DNA of 64,000 nucleotides from Erigeron canadensis. Taxonomy: Eukaryota > Streptophyta > Magnoliopsida > Asterales > Asteraceae. Both the position numbers and the translations under genes were made by a program. This document shows, one piece after another, positions 37,401 through 48,430 of this stretch. Within the stretch, counting starts at the first letter, position 1. Each line of letters starts with the position of its first letter. The stretch spans positions 44,805,633-44,869,632 of the forward strand of contig NC_057768.1 in the NCBI RefSeq assembly GCF_010389155.1, written 5' to 3'. Under the pieces are notes generated by a model. The model had not been told where the DNA came from, did not search any database, and worked only from the letters and a program-made list of their open reading frames with translations.

Positions 37401-39642
37401 TTATGAAAAAATCTTTATACATAAAATAAGTATGCATCTATCAAGATAATTATTGGGATTTTAAAGCATAACCTTTGTTTTCCAGGATTGAATATTAGTT
37501 CAAGGCAGCTTGCTTTACTTTGCCAAAAGGTACAAATAATCAAACATTCTGTTATCTTTCTATAATCTTCTACACTATGAGATTTATTTCTTATATTATT
37601 TTATAGGTAGAAAACTCTGTTGTTGGAGCTCCATGTGGGGTGATGGATCAGATGGCTTCTGCATGTGGTGAATCTAATAAGCTTCTTGCTATGATTTGCC
37701 AGGTAAATGATTTTAATAGTGTCTTTGGATTTACGTTTTGGAACTGATTCTCTTACCATTGCAACTTGAAGTTGCAATAATGAAATTCTAATGTCTGGAC
37801 ATGTCTTTTAACTATCTGATTATTTCATTCCAGCGGCATTATCTAAGGGGTGAAAATAAATTACCTGTATACCCTTTTTTTAGTCTAAATTGTGTGGCTT
37901 CTGTTTCCATTTCACAAACGATCTTTACTTTAGAAAAATGTCCTTTGTGAGTCATCTCTGTTAAATATTTTAGTAATTTGCATTTGCCAAACACTTGACA
38001 TATGATTATTTGAATTTTACAAATTCAAACAGGGAAAAGCACCCAAACACTATTTCCTATGGCTTGTTTTGTCATAGCTGATAATCTTTATCTGATTACT
38101 CTATATCACATAATCACTCTTATAAAGCACATCCAAACACCCCCTAATTTCAAATGAGGAGACTTCCCTTTCCCTTTTTTTGTTTGAAGCATGTTTAAAT
38201 TCACATGGTAACTTATGTACATTAGGCAGTCTAACTTGATGTGAAAATTTTTGTACAGCCTGCCGAGGTATTGGGATTGGTGGACATTCCTAGTCATATA
38301 CGTTTTTGGGGTATTGACTCGGGTTTACGACACAGGTATTATATTTATTCTTTTAACTTTATCTATAGTCACTTCCATTAATTTGCCATTCATGTTTCTT
38401 ATTCAAAATTGCTGTATTACATAAAGTATCGGGGGTGCTGACTATGGATCAGTGAGGATAGGAGCCTTTATGGGTCGGAAAATGATAAAATCCACTGCAT
38501 CCGATCTCTCTTCAGAATCATATTCAAATGGTAATGGGAATAATCTTGATGAGTTGGAAGAGTATGGGATTGAACTGCTCCACAATGAAGCTTCTCTAGA
38601 TTATCTATGCAATCTCGCTCCTCACAGGTATGTAACCAATCATCAAAAGTTTTAATTTACTTTGTGGGATGTACATTTTATCGATCGTCTATTATAATTT
38701 CTAGATTTGAAGCTATTTATTCTAAGAATCTACCGGATATCATGAATGGTGAAGAATTTTTGACCAAATATGATCATCACAATGATCCAGTCACAGTAAT
38801 TGATAAGAAACGTTCATATGGAGTTAAAGCAGCTACCAGACATCCTATTTATGAGAATTTCCGCGTGAAGGTTGGTATAAATTATAAAAATACGTGCGTT
38901 TTTCAGTTCAGTTACACTTTTTTGCTACCAGCATACTGAAAGTCAAATATGCAGGCCTTTAAAGCACTACTGACATCTGCTTCATCCGAGGAGCAGCTTA
39001 CTGCTCTTGGAGAATTAATGTATCAGGTACTTGCTAAATTTGGGCGTTTTCCCCTTTGTGGAACATTGACTGTGGGTAACATGACTTTTTGTTATGCAGT
39101 GTCACTACAGCTATAGTGCTTGTGGATTAGGGTCAGATGGAACGGATAGACTTGTTCAATTGGTTCAAGAAATGCAGCACAGCAAATCGTCTGTGTCTGG
39201 AGATGGAACCTTGTACGGGGCAAAGATTACTGGTGGCGGGTCTGGTGGCACCATTTGTGTGATTGGAAGGAATTGTCTAAAAACCAGCGAACAAATCCTT
39301 CAGGTAACAAATTTTTCAAACTATACAACGGTTATATATTAGGTAGAGCTTTAGGACAAAACGATACAAAGTAGTAATTGTATCTTCACATTGTTCCAAT
39401 TAAGTTAGAATACAAAGATATATTAATCCGATAAATTACTTTTGCTAGCAGTGTTCGTTGCATTTTATTTAAATTAGCCTAACCTACAGTATTTCTATTT
39501 TTAATTTTAAATATTGCAGATTCAACAGAGATACAAAAATGCAACAGGGTATATGCCATTTTTGTTTGAAGGTTCATCACCAGGTGCAGGAAAGTTTGGT
39601 CATCTGAGAATTCATCGTCGCGTCACTTCCAAACAGAATTAG
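31487..39642 (+). CDS. ARA1: L-arabinokinase
   Basis: Twenty-nine exons join without a break to 993 residues. Exon starts: 31487, 32297, 32493, 32655, 32940, 33116, 33430, 33592, 33752, 34089, 34451, 34640, 35173, 35412, 35595, 35854, 36134, 36378, 36596, 37098, 37283, 37486, 37607, 38259, 38427, 38705, 38955, 39100, 39520. The enzyme phosphorylates free L-arabinose (from wall polymers and glycoproteins) with ATP to L-arabinose 1-phosphate for salvage to UDP-arabinose in the cytosol. The N-terminal half is glycosyltransferase-like ([16 protein letters not shown], residues 22-37; [10 protein letters not shown]). The C-terminal half is a GHMP kinase: motif 1 [16 protein letters not shown] at 503-518, the ATP loop [12 protein letters not shown] near 642-653, and motif 3 TGGGSGG at 929-935. 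Length is slightly below Arabidopsis ARA1 (about 1040). All three kinase motifs are intact, so it is likely functional. Confidence 0.96.
36891..36976. repeat. 48-bp tandem duplication in an arabinokinase intron
   Basis: The unit starting AATTTAAATGTTAGATGATC at 36891 is repeated from 36939 with no visible mismatch over the 38 bases of the second, truncated copy. It lies in the 36727-37097 intron, away from splice sites. Confidence 0.85.
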
Positions 39643-40735
39643 TCCATTATTTCATCCTATTATGAAAATCAAGGATCCTTACAGATCTGGTCATAATAAA
39701 AAAAAATTACTTATATTTTTAATGACTACCATAAACGACTAGATCATGATAATGGTACTGTTACGAATAGTGCTAGGAAAAGAAGGTTTCTAAAGGATTT
39801 TTATTTTGATCGATATGACACATGGTTACATGCATATATACACATATATCCATATCCATACTAGGTTAGTACCGTAGTACATGTGCTATGCACGGTAGAA
39901 TAATTTGTTTGGGGGAGTGATATTTATACCACGGGAATTGATTAATTTACCACATATATGCTTTAGTAACTTGTAGAGTGTATTCAGAAAGTTGTATAGC
40001 GTGATAGATTCATTAAAATTTGTGGTACTAATATCATTTCTCAATTTGTTACATGAATAATATTAATTCATTACGTATTATATAAACATGGAATCAAAAT
40101 CAAGCCACACTCATTATATACTTGCGACATACCTATATGCTTGTTTAAGCAATAATACGACATACCTACTTGCAACTATGCAAGTATTAATACCTTCTGC
40201 ATTCGAAATGCAGTCTGATACAATTAAGCTGTATTTTTTTTGTAGTTTTAGGGGCGACCTAAAAAACGATCGACGAACCCTATGTATGGTATTTCTTTGT
40301 TTTTTACTTTCACAACAGAAAAGTTGTACCAGCAAAATAGTTGCTTTTGATATTCAGTTAACTTTTCCAAAAACTAAGATAAAAATAAAAAAAATAAAAC
40401 CTGGAGGAAAGTTTGCCCGTCGGCGCCAAACAATTAGAACGTTATAGATAACCATCTTGTCAACAGAAATACAAATGATCCGTTTCAGTATCGAAGTTTA
40501 TGTCGTAAGTTGTAACATTACAAGATACAGAGGGTCGCTCACAAGGATGACAATGACATGCTACTTCCACTCCTACATAATTTCATCTTAATAGTTTACA
40601 GATCGTATTGATGTCATCTCTTGCAAGACATGTGGTTTTAAGATGGATTTTACAAAAAAAAAAAGTAACATAGAGAAGGAAAGAAAACGAGTTGAGCCTG
40701 CCTTTGTTCCTTCGTGACAAAAAGGCCTTCACTAA
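39643..40735. other. Intergenic between arabinokinase and DnaJ-type gene
   Basis: 3' flanks of two converging genes. Contains AT-rich DNA and short open frames on both strands near 40088-40447 that lack splice structure or recognisable domains. No gene called. Confidence 0.55.
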
Positions 40736-41652
40736 TTAGAATTCACCATCAGTTTGATCTGGGAAAGTAACACATTTGAAGACTTTGCACTTGGAACATA
40801 ACACATATCCAACCTACAAAACCCACATTAAAGACAGTCAGAAACCACTTACAGTCACCAATGATCACATAAGTAAAACAAATGGCATTACTTACAGCTC
40901 TGCAAGATGGACATCTACGATAGATGCGATTGGTTTCAGATCTCACATTCGTCTTTTGCCCTTTACAAAAATCACAAAGCAACCATCCTCTCCCATCACA
41001 AGGTTCACACTCGATCCTCCCATCTGCCTTTATAGCCTTGGTAACATAAAACCAGTATAAGTACCGGTAGCAGGCTTGCTAGATACAATGCATTAATACT
41101 TATTTAAATATAACACCCTAAAAATCAAAGTTTCATTACATTAACACAAGAAATCATGTATTTATGAACAAAACACAAGGGAAACATGCTATGGTAATAT
41201 CGGGTGTTCTACATTGTGTTTTCAAAGTGATTTTGTTGTATGGAATAACCATAATCAGATAAATGATCTTAAAAGTTGTCAAGCTAACTCAGAACCATTT
41301 TCACTATACCCAAGAACCAGAAACTCTATTTTACATGCTCAAACTTTTACTCATATTTGTCCTCTAATAGATATTTCAACATCAATGTCAACATACCCAA
41401 TCCCGTCATGAGTACGAGAGAAGTAGAAGACAATCCTACCGCACCCGCAGACAAAGAGACTTTTTCGGTTTCTTTGAAGTTCTCAACTCAATTTCCAATG
41501 CACAAAACACATATATACAATCAAACATATATATGCATCTATACCTGTTGTTGAAGAGATGTACAATGAAGATGCTTTGAAAGCCTTGTGCTTGAATTCA
41601 AAGAAATAACAGACGGGACCAATTGCAGGTTACTCATACTCAAAAAAGCCAT
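40736..41652 (-). CDS. Small DnaJ-type zinc-finger protein, probably plastid-targeted
   Basis: Three minus-strand exons, 41545-41652, 40896-41036 and 40736-40813, give 108 residues. The first 36 residues are Ser/Leu-rich with few acidic residues, like a chloroplast transit peptide. The rest holds four CxxC pairs (C46/C49, C57/C60, C78/C81, C89/C92), in the contexts CEPCDGRGWLLC, CDFCKG, CPSCRA and CSKCK. This pattern resembles the DnaJ cysteine-rich zinc domain without a J domain, as in BSD2-like and related small plant proteins. Such proteins act as thiol or holdase-type chaperones in plastids; the client of this one is unknown. Its start is 202 bp from the divergent GT64 gene. I recall a close Arabidopsis relative of about 110 residues, but the exact locus is not certain. 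Confidence 0.85.
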
Positions 41653-41854
41653 TTTATTAGAAACCACAAACCAAAAACAAAGAAGGTTTTAAAGAAAAAT
41701 AACAGATAATATCCACCACTCATCAAAGGTCAAATATTCAACCTCACAATTGCTTCCAAATTACGATATTACCACCTTATATATCACTAATCTAAAAAAA
41801 TCTTAGATTAACTTCCTTATTATTATTAGAGATAATAAATAAATAAATAAAAGT
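41653..41854. promoter_or_regulatory. Shared 202-bp divergent promoter region
   Basis: Separates the start codons of the minus-strand DnaJ-type gene and the plus-strand GT64 gene, so both leaders and core promoters must fit within about 200 bp or overlap. The sequence is AT-rich with ATTATTATTAGAGATAATAAATAAATAAATAA close to the GT64 start. No unambiguous TATA box could be assigned to either gene. Confidence 0.6.
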
Positions 41855-42871
41855 ATGACCACCGGTCAACTGATATTTATATCCATCTTTCTCGCCTGCT
41901 TCTTAACCGCGTTCTCCCTCCGGCTACTTTCCGGCGACAGTTACTGTGACCGCGACAAACTACCGCCCTTAAAATCGCTCCGATCGGATCAGTTCACAGT
42001 GCTGATCAACGGCTACTCGGAATCTCGAATTCCGATCATGAAAACCGTGACCGGAATCTACTCAAGCTCGCCGTCTGTAGCGGCGGTGGTTGTGCTATGG
42101 GGAAACCCTAATACACCGACGAAAACATTAGTAGAGCTTTCACACAATTTATCGGTTTCTTCTCCCGGCGATGCACCTATAACTGTCATCCGGCAAACGT
42201 CGCGTAGTCTCAACGCGCGGTTCCTTCCACGGCCGTGGATTACCACACGCGCCGTCGTGATCTGCGATGATGACATCGAGATTGATCCGAAATCTATTGA
42301 ATTCGCGTTCAACGTCTGGAGGAACAATCCGGAACAGCTCATTGGATTATTTGCTAGATCTCATGAAATTGATCTAGTTAGTCGGAAATGGATTTACACT
42401 GTTCATCCAGATAAATACTCGATTTTACTGACTAAATTTATGTTAATGAAAACAGAGTATTTGTACAAGTACAGTTGTGAAGGCGGTGAAGCAATGGCGA
42501 AAGCGAGGTTAATAGTTGACGAAATGAGGAACTGTGAAGATATATTGATGAATTTTGTTGCGGCTAATTGGACGGGTGTAGGACCGGTTTTGGTTGGGGC
42601 GAAACGAGTAAGGGATTGGGGAGATGCTAGGAATGATGGTGGGAAGGCGCGGCGTGGGTTGACGGATGCCACGGATGAGGTGGCGGTCGGGTTAAGTAGT
42701 AGGAAAAAGGATCATAGGAAAAGGAGAGGGGATTGTATACATGAGTTTCATAGGGTTTTAGAGAGAATGCCATTGAGGTATAGCTATGGAAAGATTGTTG
42801 ATGATATTGGTGAACAAGGGCTTTGTGAGAAAGGTGGCAAATTGGTGTTTTGTGATCAACAACTTTTTTAG
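41855..42871 (+). CDS. GMT1-like: Glycosyltransferase family 64 protein (GIPC mannosyltransferase-like)
   Basis: Single-exon gene of 338 residues. One hydrophobic segment (residues 5-22) acts as signal anchor for a Golgi type II protein. The exostosin-like catalytic domain starts at QFTVLINGYSE (residues 45-55) and has the metal-binding VVICDDDIEIDP with Asp138-140. It continues with IGLFARSHE and the ending NCEDILMNFVAANWTG typical of GT64. Length and layout match Arabidopsis EPC1/GMT1 (334 residues), which adds mannose to glycosyl inositol phosphorylceramide sphingolipids in the Golgi. The paralogous At1g80290 type is of similar size, so the exact substrate is an inference. A basic insertion near residues 265-290 (RNDGGKARRG, SSRKKDHRKRRGD) is richer in Lys/Arg than I would expect. 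GC content is higher than the flanks, as usual for an intronless coding region. Confidence 0.9.
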   Translation: MTTGQLIFISIFLACFLTAFSLRLLSGDSYCDRDKLPPLKSLRSDQFTVLINGYSESRIPIMKTVTGIYSSSPSVAAVVVLWGNPNTPTKTLVELSHNLSVSSPGDAPITVIRQTSRSLNARFLPRPWITTRAVVICDDDIEIDPKSIEFAFNVWRNNPEQLIGLFARSHEIDLVSRKWIYTVHPDKYSILLTKFMLMKTEYLYKYSCEGGEAMAKARLIVDEMRNCEDILMNFVAANWTGVGPVLVGAKRVRDWGDARNDGGKARRGLTDATDEVAVGLSSRKKDHRKRRGDCIHEFHRVLERMPLRYSYGKIVDDIGEQGLCEKGGKLVFCDQQLF

Positions 42872-43126
42872 TAAAATTTCTTCAATCATGATCAACGTTT
42901 GAATTGCAAATATTTTGTACTAATTTGTATGATCATATATGGAGCATAGACTATATATTACAAGAGAATTGTGATTACAAATTGTAGTATCAACTGTTTC
43001 CTTCTAAAATTATTATAGATACAACTCTGGCATCTGTATGAGAATTGTGATTACATTTGTATGTTCAATCTGTATGTATAGTATACATAGAAGGATCACT
43101 GACTCACTGAGCCATCTGGGACTTGT

Positions 43127-44274
43127 TCACAAGTCATAGGCCATTTCTTCAACATAGCGCTTGGTCCTTTCCACATAATCTTTCAACTTCGCCGCTTTAA
43201 AATCCTATCAAGAACACAACATTCAGAAAGATATAAATGTGTAACATGGTGAATTAACGTTAAGTAGTAAATGAGGGTCTATAACAAGCTTACCTCAAAA
43301 TCCCACTCTCCATATAAATCAGGATCAACACTGTTGCCCCAAACATAAGTGTAAGCCTGCAAGACCTCAGAGGTATCCTGCACACACCATCGGAATTATC
43401 TTATCAGTTGTTGATTCACATCATATGTTATATAGCAACAATTCCATAATTCATATCTCTGCAGACTCTGTACAATCATTCATTCATAGCAAAAAAGAAG
43501 CAGCAAAAAAACCTAAGCTACACACTCAGAGAACACATATCTAAGAGGATTACAAGGATATACCAGCAAATAAACATCAACAAGTTTCTTGTCATACTCC
43601 TCGGCTTCATACTCGTCCAGGATATCTAACTCCTTAGCCGAAAGCCCAATGAGAACCTATTACCAAATTGTCTGCCTAATAAATCTTAGTTATCTTAAAA
43701 GTATAAGCCGTCAAATTAAAGAATGTTTAAAGTCCTTAAGGATTTGCATCTAAACTAACTTAAAGAATGTTTAAGGATTTACATACCCTGCCAATAACTT
43801 TGCTGTTTTCGACGGGTGAAATTGCAGGATAAACACGCCCTTTGATGCTAAACCTATGACTGCAAAAAGAATAAGAAAAAAAAACATTTAATACATGATT
43901 TACGCATGATTTGAATAACAAACAAGCCGATATCGAAACAAAATATGGAGTATATACTTAACACCATAAGCATATACAGCAAACCCCTAATGCATAATTT
44001 TAATCCACAACGATGATTCAAGGCATTATTACTTGTGTTTTCAACAGCAAGAAAAAAAAAACGAGTAAGAAAACTATAAAATTAGAATTAGGGTTTGAAT
44101 AAATATATAAAAGATATTAACAATAATAAACACTGACTAGCCGTTAAGGAAGGCAGGGGAAGTTTGAGGGATGCGGTTGAGGAGGAGTCGAACGACGTCG
44201 TCTGCTAAGAGACTACCGTAGACGAAGACGGCGCCACCACCACTGCTCACTGAACCGGAGACTGCTGTCGCCAT
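43127..44274 (-). CDS. AIG2-like protein, gamma-glutamylcyclotransferase fold
   Basis: Five minus-strand exons, 44138-44274, 43787-43859, 43564-43656, 43294-43377 and 43127-43204, give 154 residues with all phases matching. The fold signature FVYGSLL occurs at residues 17-23. It is followed by FSIKGRVYPAISPVENSKV, an acidic LDEYEAEEYDKKLVDVY block with the candidate catalytic glutamates, and AYTYVW...YGEWDFE. These features and the length fit plant AIG2-like proteins, named after an avirulence-induced Arabidopsis gene. GGCT-fold enzymes release pyroglutamate from gamma-glutamyl compounds, but activity of the AIG2-like group is not established for this sequence. It faces the GT64 gene tail to tail, with 255 bp between stop codons. 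The N-terminus has a Gly/Ser-rich run. Confidence 0.9.
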
Positions 44275-44780
44275 CTATACCTAGTTATTGATCAGCACAG
44301 ACAAACTTGCAGTAAGCAATATCACCTGGAAGCTCGGAAAGTCCGAGGATTTGAGTGGGTGTAGAATTAGGGGTGTTTAGCTTAGCTTATTATATATAAG
44401 TGGCTTGAAATTAAATCTGATCAGTTTGATACATCAATTGCTTCATCTAAGCCATTAAAACTCTTTCATTTAATAAAAATTCTATCTAAATGTTAGTTAA
44501 GTTCTTAAAAAAAACGTGTACTATTATGGCCGTATTAAATCATCTTTTGTTACCTTATCAACTTACATCCACAAGTTAAAAACAAATCTGCACTTTCACG
44601 TACAACAAACTAATGAGATATTTATGGTTTTTAAAATTCAATTCACACAATTTCCCTCAAACATTTTACAAAACCGACGTCTATATAAAGAGAGCCATAT
44701 TAAGCTCTTTTTTTTTCACATCTTTCACAGCTTTTAAAATTCAATTCACACAATCACTAAAACATACACTTTCCACAACA

Positions 44781-45503
44781 ATGGCTCCAATCAACAAAAC
44801 AAATGTTACCTTGTCATCCAATCATTCAAAAAAACAAAAACACTATGATACCTTTGATTTTTCAAAAAACAAAAACGCGAGGATAGCTTTTAAAACTGGA
44901 AGTGGGAGGAGGTGATTGTGCTTAGCGATTCGGAAGATGAAGAGATTGACGATTTGCATTACGATGGTGATTATGATCATGATGACCAAATTTCCGAATT
45001 GAATTACGATGGTGATGATGATGATTTTCCTTTCTTGGATGACTTCGTCGTCATGGATGATGTTCCACCTATTGAAAATAATAATAACCATGTTAGTAAC
45101 GTATATACAATATTACCTCCCAAATTATATTCCATGTATTTCTTAACAAAATATTGATGTTTTATGTAGGAGAACTTGCAAGGTAATGATGAATTTGATA
45201 TGTTCAATGAATTTGTTCTATTGGATGAAATTGATCACAACGAAGGCAAAACAAAATTGGTAATAAGATGTCTACATTGTATATTCGTGCTTTTTCAATT
45301 GTCGTTTTTTGATTCTCTTTCTTAATGGTTATATAGCAGCTTTATGACGTTGATGATGAAATCCCAATTCATCCCATAAAACGAAGCAAAAAGAATCAAG
45401 TCGTCGTCAAAAGTAGAAACCGGATGAACTGTGTTAGTATCACATATGCAAATCACAGTTTGTCCTCCGTCACGTGTTTTGCACGTGTCCGACTTAACGA
45501 CTG
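44781..45503 (+). CDS. Uncertain acidic-protein gene, possibly frameshifted
   Basis: A TATA-like CTATATAAAGAG (about 44681-44692) precedes an ATG at 44781 that opens a basic 44-codon frame ending at TGA 44913-44915. A second frame begins in the same place (VIVLSDSEDEEIDDL from 44912) and continues through spliced segments ending at 45091, then 45170-45259, then from 45337. All are strongly acidic (Asp/Glu-rich) and phase-compatible, ending at a TGA near 45503. The two parts are out of frame at a G-rich run (GGGAGGAGGTGA, near 44904-44915). Either a splice event joins them, or the gene has a frameshift, or they are unrelated. The tail from about 45441 may be transposon-derived. I recognise no domain. 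Confidence 0.35.
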
Positions 45504-45642
45504 AAACTTAACGACGTTTGGCGAGGAACGATGATTGAAAAAATCTACCAACTTTAAGGTTAAAATTATAATTTTTTCACTTAAAGGACGAAAAGTAAAA
45601 AACGTGCCAACTTTAGGACGAAAAGTATAATTTACTTTTTCT
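45441..45642. mobile_element. Fragment related to the 24760-25846 element family
   Basis: Contains GGACGAAAAGTAAAAAACGTGCCAACTTTAGGACGAAAAGTATAATTTACTTTT, resembling the arm of the 24760-25846 element (AAAAACGTGTCAAGTTCAGGGACCAAAAGTGTAATTTTCC). Only one arm type is visible, so it is a fragment or a diverged relative. It overlaps the uncertain acidic gene tail. Confidence 0.5.
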
Positions 45643-45838
45643 TTGGTATCATATTCATACATTATTTGAGATATAAAAATTGTATCCATGAAAAACAATA
45701 AAACTGTAAATAGAAATAAGGGAAATTGAGCCAACTGTAACCCACATTGAATGTGAGTTTAATAAGGGTTTTTCAATCCCCATCTTCCACCTTTACCTTA
45801 TACATAATAATAAAATAATTCAAACCCACATTCAAACA

Positions 45839-47798
45839 ATGGAGCAGGAGGAAACCGTCAACAGCCTCCGAACCCGATCAAAAGCAGCACCCGATTGGAC
45901 AGTGGAAGAATCCCTAATTCTAGTCAACGAAATATCCGCAATCGAAGCCGATTGTCGCGGCACGCTGTCCTCTTTTCAGAAATGGAAAATAATAGTTGAA
46001 AATTGTAATGCATTGGATGTTAACAGGAACTTGAACCAATGCCGAAGAAAATGGGACACTTTGCTTTCGGATTACAAGAGAATTAAACACTCTGGTTCGA
46101 ATAAACCTAGTTTTAATTTTGAGTTGTTTAAGGTTGTTGAAAGGCATGTCAAGGATTATGGGTTTGATTCTGATGCTGATGATACTGATCCTGAAGATTT
46201 GGTACAAATCCCCGAGGTTGGGCTATATGGTATAGTCTTCTTTTTAGGCTGTATTTGTTTTTATAATGTTGGACTTATTTATGTGTTTTTGATTTTTTTT
46301 TTTTTTATGGTAGCATGATATAATGTTGGACTTGTAAAGGGTGTTTGTATTTAAGTATATCCAAAAGACTACTCTGTAAACTGCTTATCTGCTTATTTTA
46401 GAAGGAATAGCGTACTTTAAAATAAGCAAGCTAAGATTGTATTTTTTAAGTAGTTAAGCATTTTATAATAAGCAAATGGTGATCACCCGGATCCTGAAGA
46501 CTGGGGATTGGATTATAATAGTGTCTAACTTGTCTTTTATACTATATATTTAAAGCTGTATGTGTACCGGTTTCTAGGTTTGGGTGTTAATGATATGTGA
46601 TTACCGGGAATGAAGTTTACTAATTGAAGTATACAACTTGTTAGGATATACTGTTTTAGCACAAGCATACGGGCTAACTTAGTAACTGCTAAGTGCCAGA
46701 TTTGCTTTTTTTTAGGTAATAACGTATGGCGCCTTGATGAGGAAATCAATATTGTGTTATAGGTAGACAAAGACTGTGACTATGAAGTAGTGATGTAACT
46801 TTGGTGTAATGAATATGTGATTTTTGATGTTTAGAAAGTAGACAAATCAATTGAAGGCATCTTAGTGAAGAAGATATTTTATCATTGTTTTTGGATCTTT
46901 TTAAGATCATGAAACAACATTTTTAGAAATTTTGTCACTCATTCATTAACACTCAATGGTAGGACTCTAGATGTCCTGGTACAAGGATGGGAAAGATTGC
47001 TCATTATGGGCAGAAAAGGTTGAACACATGATAGGAAGGTATTTGAGTCGAGCATTTTCAACAGGTGAGCAATGCTATAACACCGTTGGCTTTCATGGAA
47101 TGGTATCAGGCTGTCTTCTGATGTTTATGGCTGATTCTGCTAAATACTTGCTCCTTTTAATGATCATTAGAATAGTTAGATAGGCAAGAGGTATTATTCT
47201 TAGAATATTGACTGTTTCCAAGAGTTGTAAGAACTTGGATTACATCTCTTCATCATGTCAGTAAATGTAATCAGACTTGGCAGCTTGGTAACAAAGATTT
47301 TCTAATCAAGTTATTAGCGTATCTGTATAATTATGACTTTAGTAATATTCGATAATTGATTAAGTTCTTGACTTGTGTTGTTTTCTTGGATTGGCATCAG
47401 GTTCGAAGAATCAAAGGGCTAAGGCTGTGCCAGCACAGAAACACACCATCGAAGAAAAAGAAAAGCCAATGAGACATCTGAAAAGCGAAGACATTGAAGT
47501 TGAGGAATGCAGTTCAGAGAAACGAGTACGTCGCCGCAGAAATACAGTAGATGAAAGTACCAAGCTTGTTGAAATCAACCTAGGGGAGCATGAACAAAAC
47601 ATAGCCGAGAAACTGAGACATAATGCAGAACTAATTGAAGCTATTGTCAAAGAGCAAGTAGGTGTGGATTTAATCAATGACCACAATGATTTATTCGAGT
47701 TAAGTAGGATCAATGGTGATAAGATTATAAATTGCCTCGGCAATCTTGCAAGTACCCTTAACGAGCTTTGCAAAATGCAAACCAATTCAGTAGTTTAG
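45839..47798 (+). CDS. Trihelix (Myb/SANT-like) DNA-binding protein, ASR3-like
   Basis: Two exons, 45839-46229 and 47401-47798, joined in phase 1, give 262 residues. The N-terminal domain (about residues 18-105) has the three tryptophans of the trihelix fold: W20 in APDWTVEES, W49 in FQKWKII and W72 in CRRKWDTL. It resembles the Myb/SANT-like domain of ASR3, an Arabidopsis MAPK-regulated repressor of immune genes. An acidic Asp-rich linker (DSDADDTDPED) follows, then a basic patch KRVRRRRN that could be a nuclear signal, and a helical C-terminal region. The long intron (46230-47400) contains GATCACCCGGATCCTGAAGAC near 46482-46502, which resembles the linker coding sequence and may be a decoy or alternative exon. 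ATG 45839 is the first in-frame start. Specific orthology to ASR3 is inferred. Confidence 0.82.
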
Positions 47799-48430
47799 GG
47801 CTTTTTTGTTGGTTCCTAGTAGGTCCTTAGGTCAGTCTACTTTGTTGTATCTAGTCAATGTAGGTTTTGTGTCATGTGTTCTCTTGTAAAACCTTTTATC
47901 CATGTAGTAACTTAATCTAGTGGTGTCATTTTCTGCCCTATTTTGCTTATAAATAGCTTGATAGTTTGATACAATTGTGTGCTCTGATATTCCAGTCATT
48001 TAGTGTAGAAGTTAAGCCTGAAAATGCATGAAACCTGATAATCGTTTTGAAATAATAGTCTTATAAACATATCTGACGCTAATATAAGTAATTATCTTTA
48101 GAATACAATAACATTTTCTTTGGAAAAATATGCTTAGATACCCAACCAGTTGCATGATGTACAAATGCTAAACCATCTTGACTTTATACATGACCCGCTC
48201 ATTTTACCCTTCTCCATCATGTTAAGTAGCTTTCATATAATGCAACCTAACTTATTCCTATATATGAATTTTGACCTTAAATATCATCCCGAATATTTAT
48301 AAAGTAAATCATCTGAAGACAGCCAATAATATATACAATTACTGGTACTTTTACAAAACACAAAGTACAGGTTAAGCAATACAGCCATCCAATCTTTGGT
48401 AACGAAGAACAGATGATTTTGAATACTTAT
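47799..48430. other. Convergent intergenic gap, trihelix and VAP genes
   Basis: Tail-to-tail spacing of 632 bp between the trihelix stop (47798) and the VAP stop on the other strand (48431). It should contain two 3' untranslated regions and polyadenylation sites; the sequence is AT-rich and otherwise featureless. Confidence 0.6.

Noticed and set aside
40088..40447. 119-codon open frame downstream of arabinokinase
   Set aside because: No motif, splice structure or promoter; composition looks like AT-rich intergenic DNA.
46971..47183. 70-codon open frame in the trihelix intron
   Set aside because: The frame (SWYKDGKDCSLWAEK) does not join either neighbouring exon in phase and has no recognisable domain.
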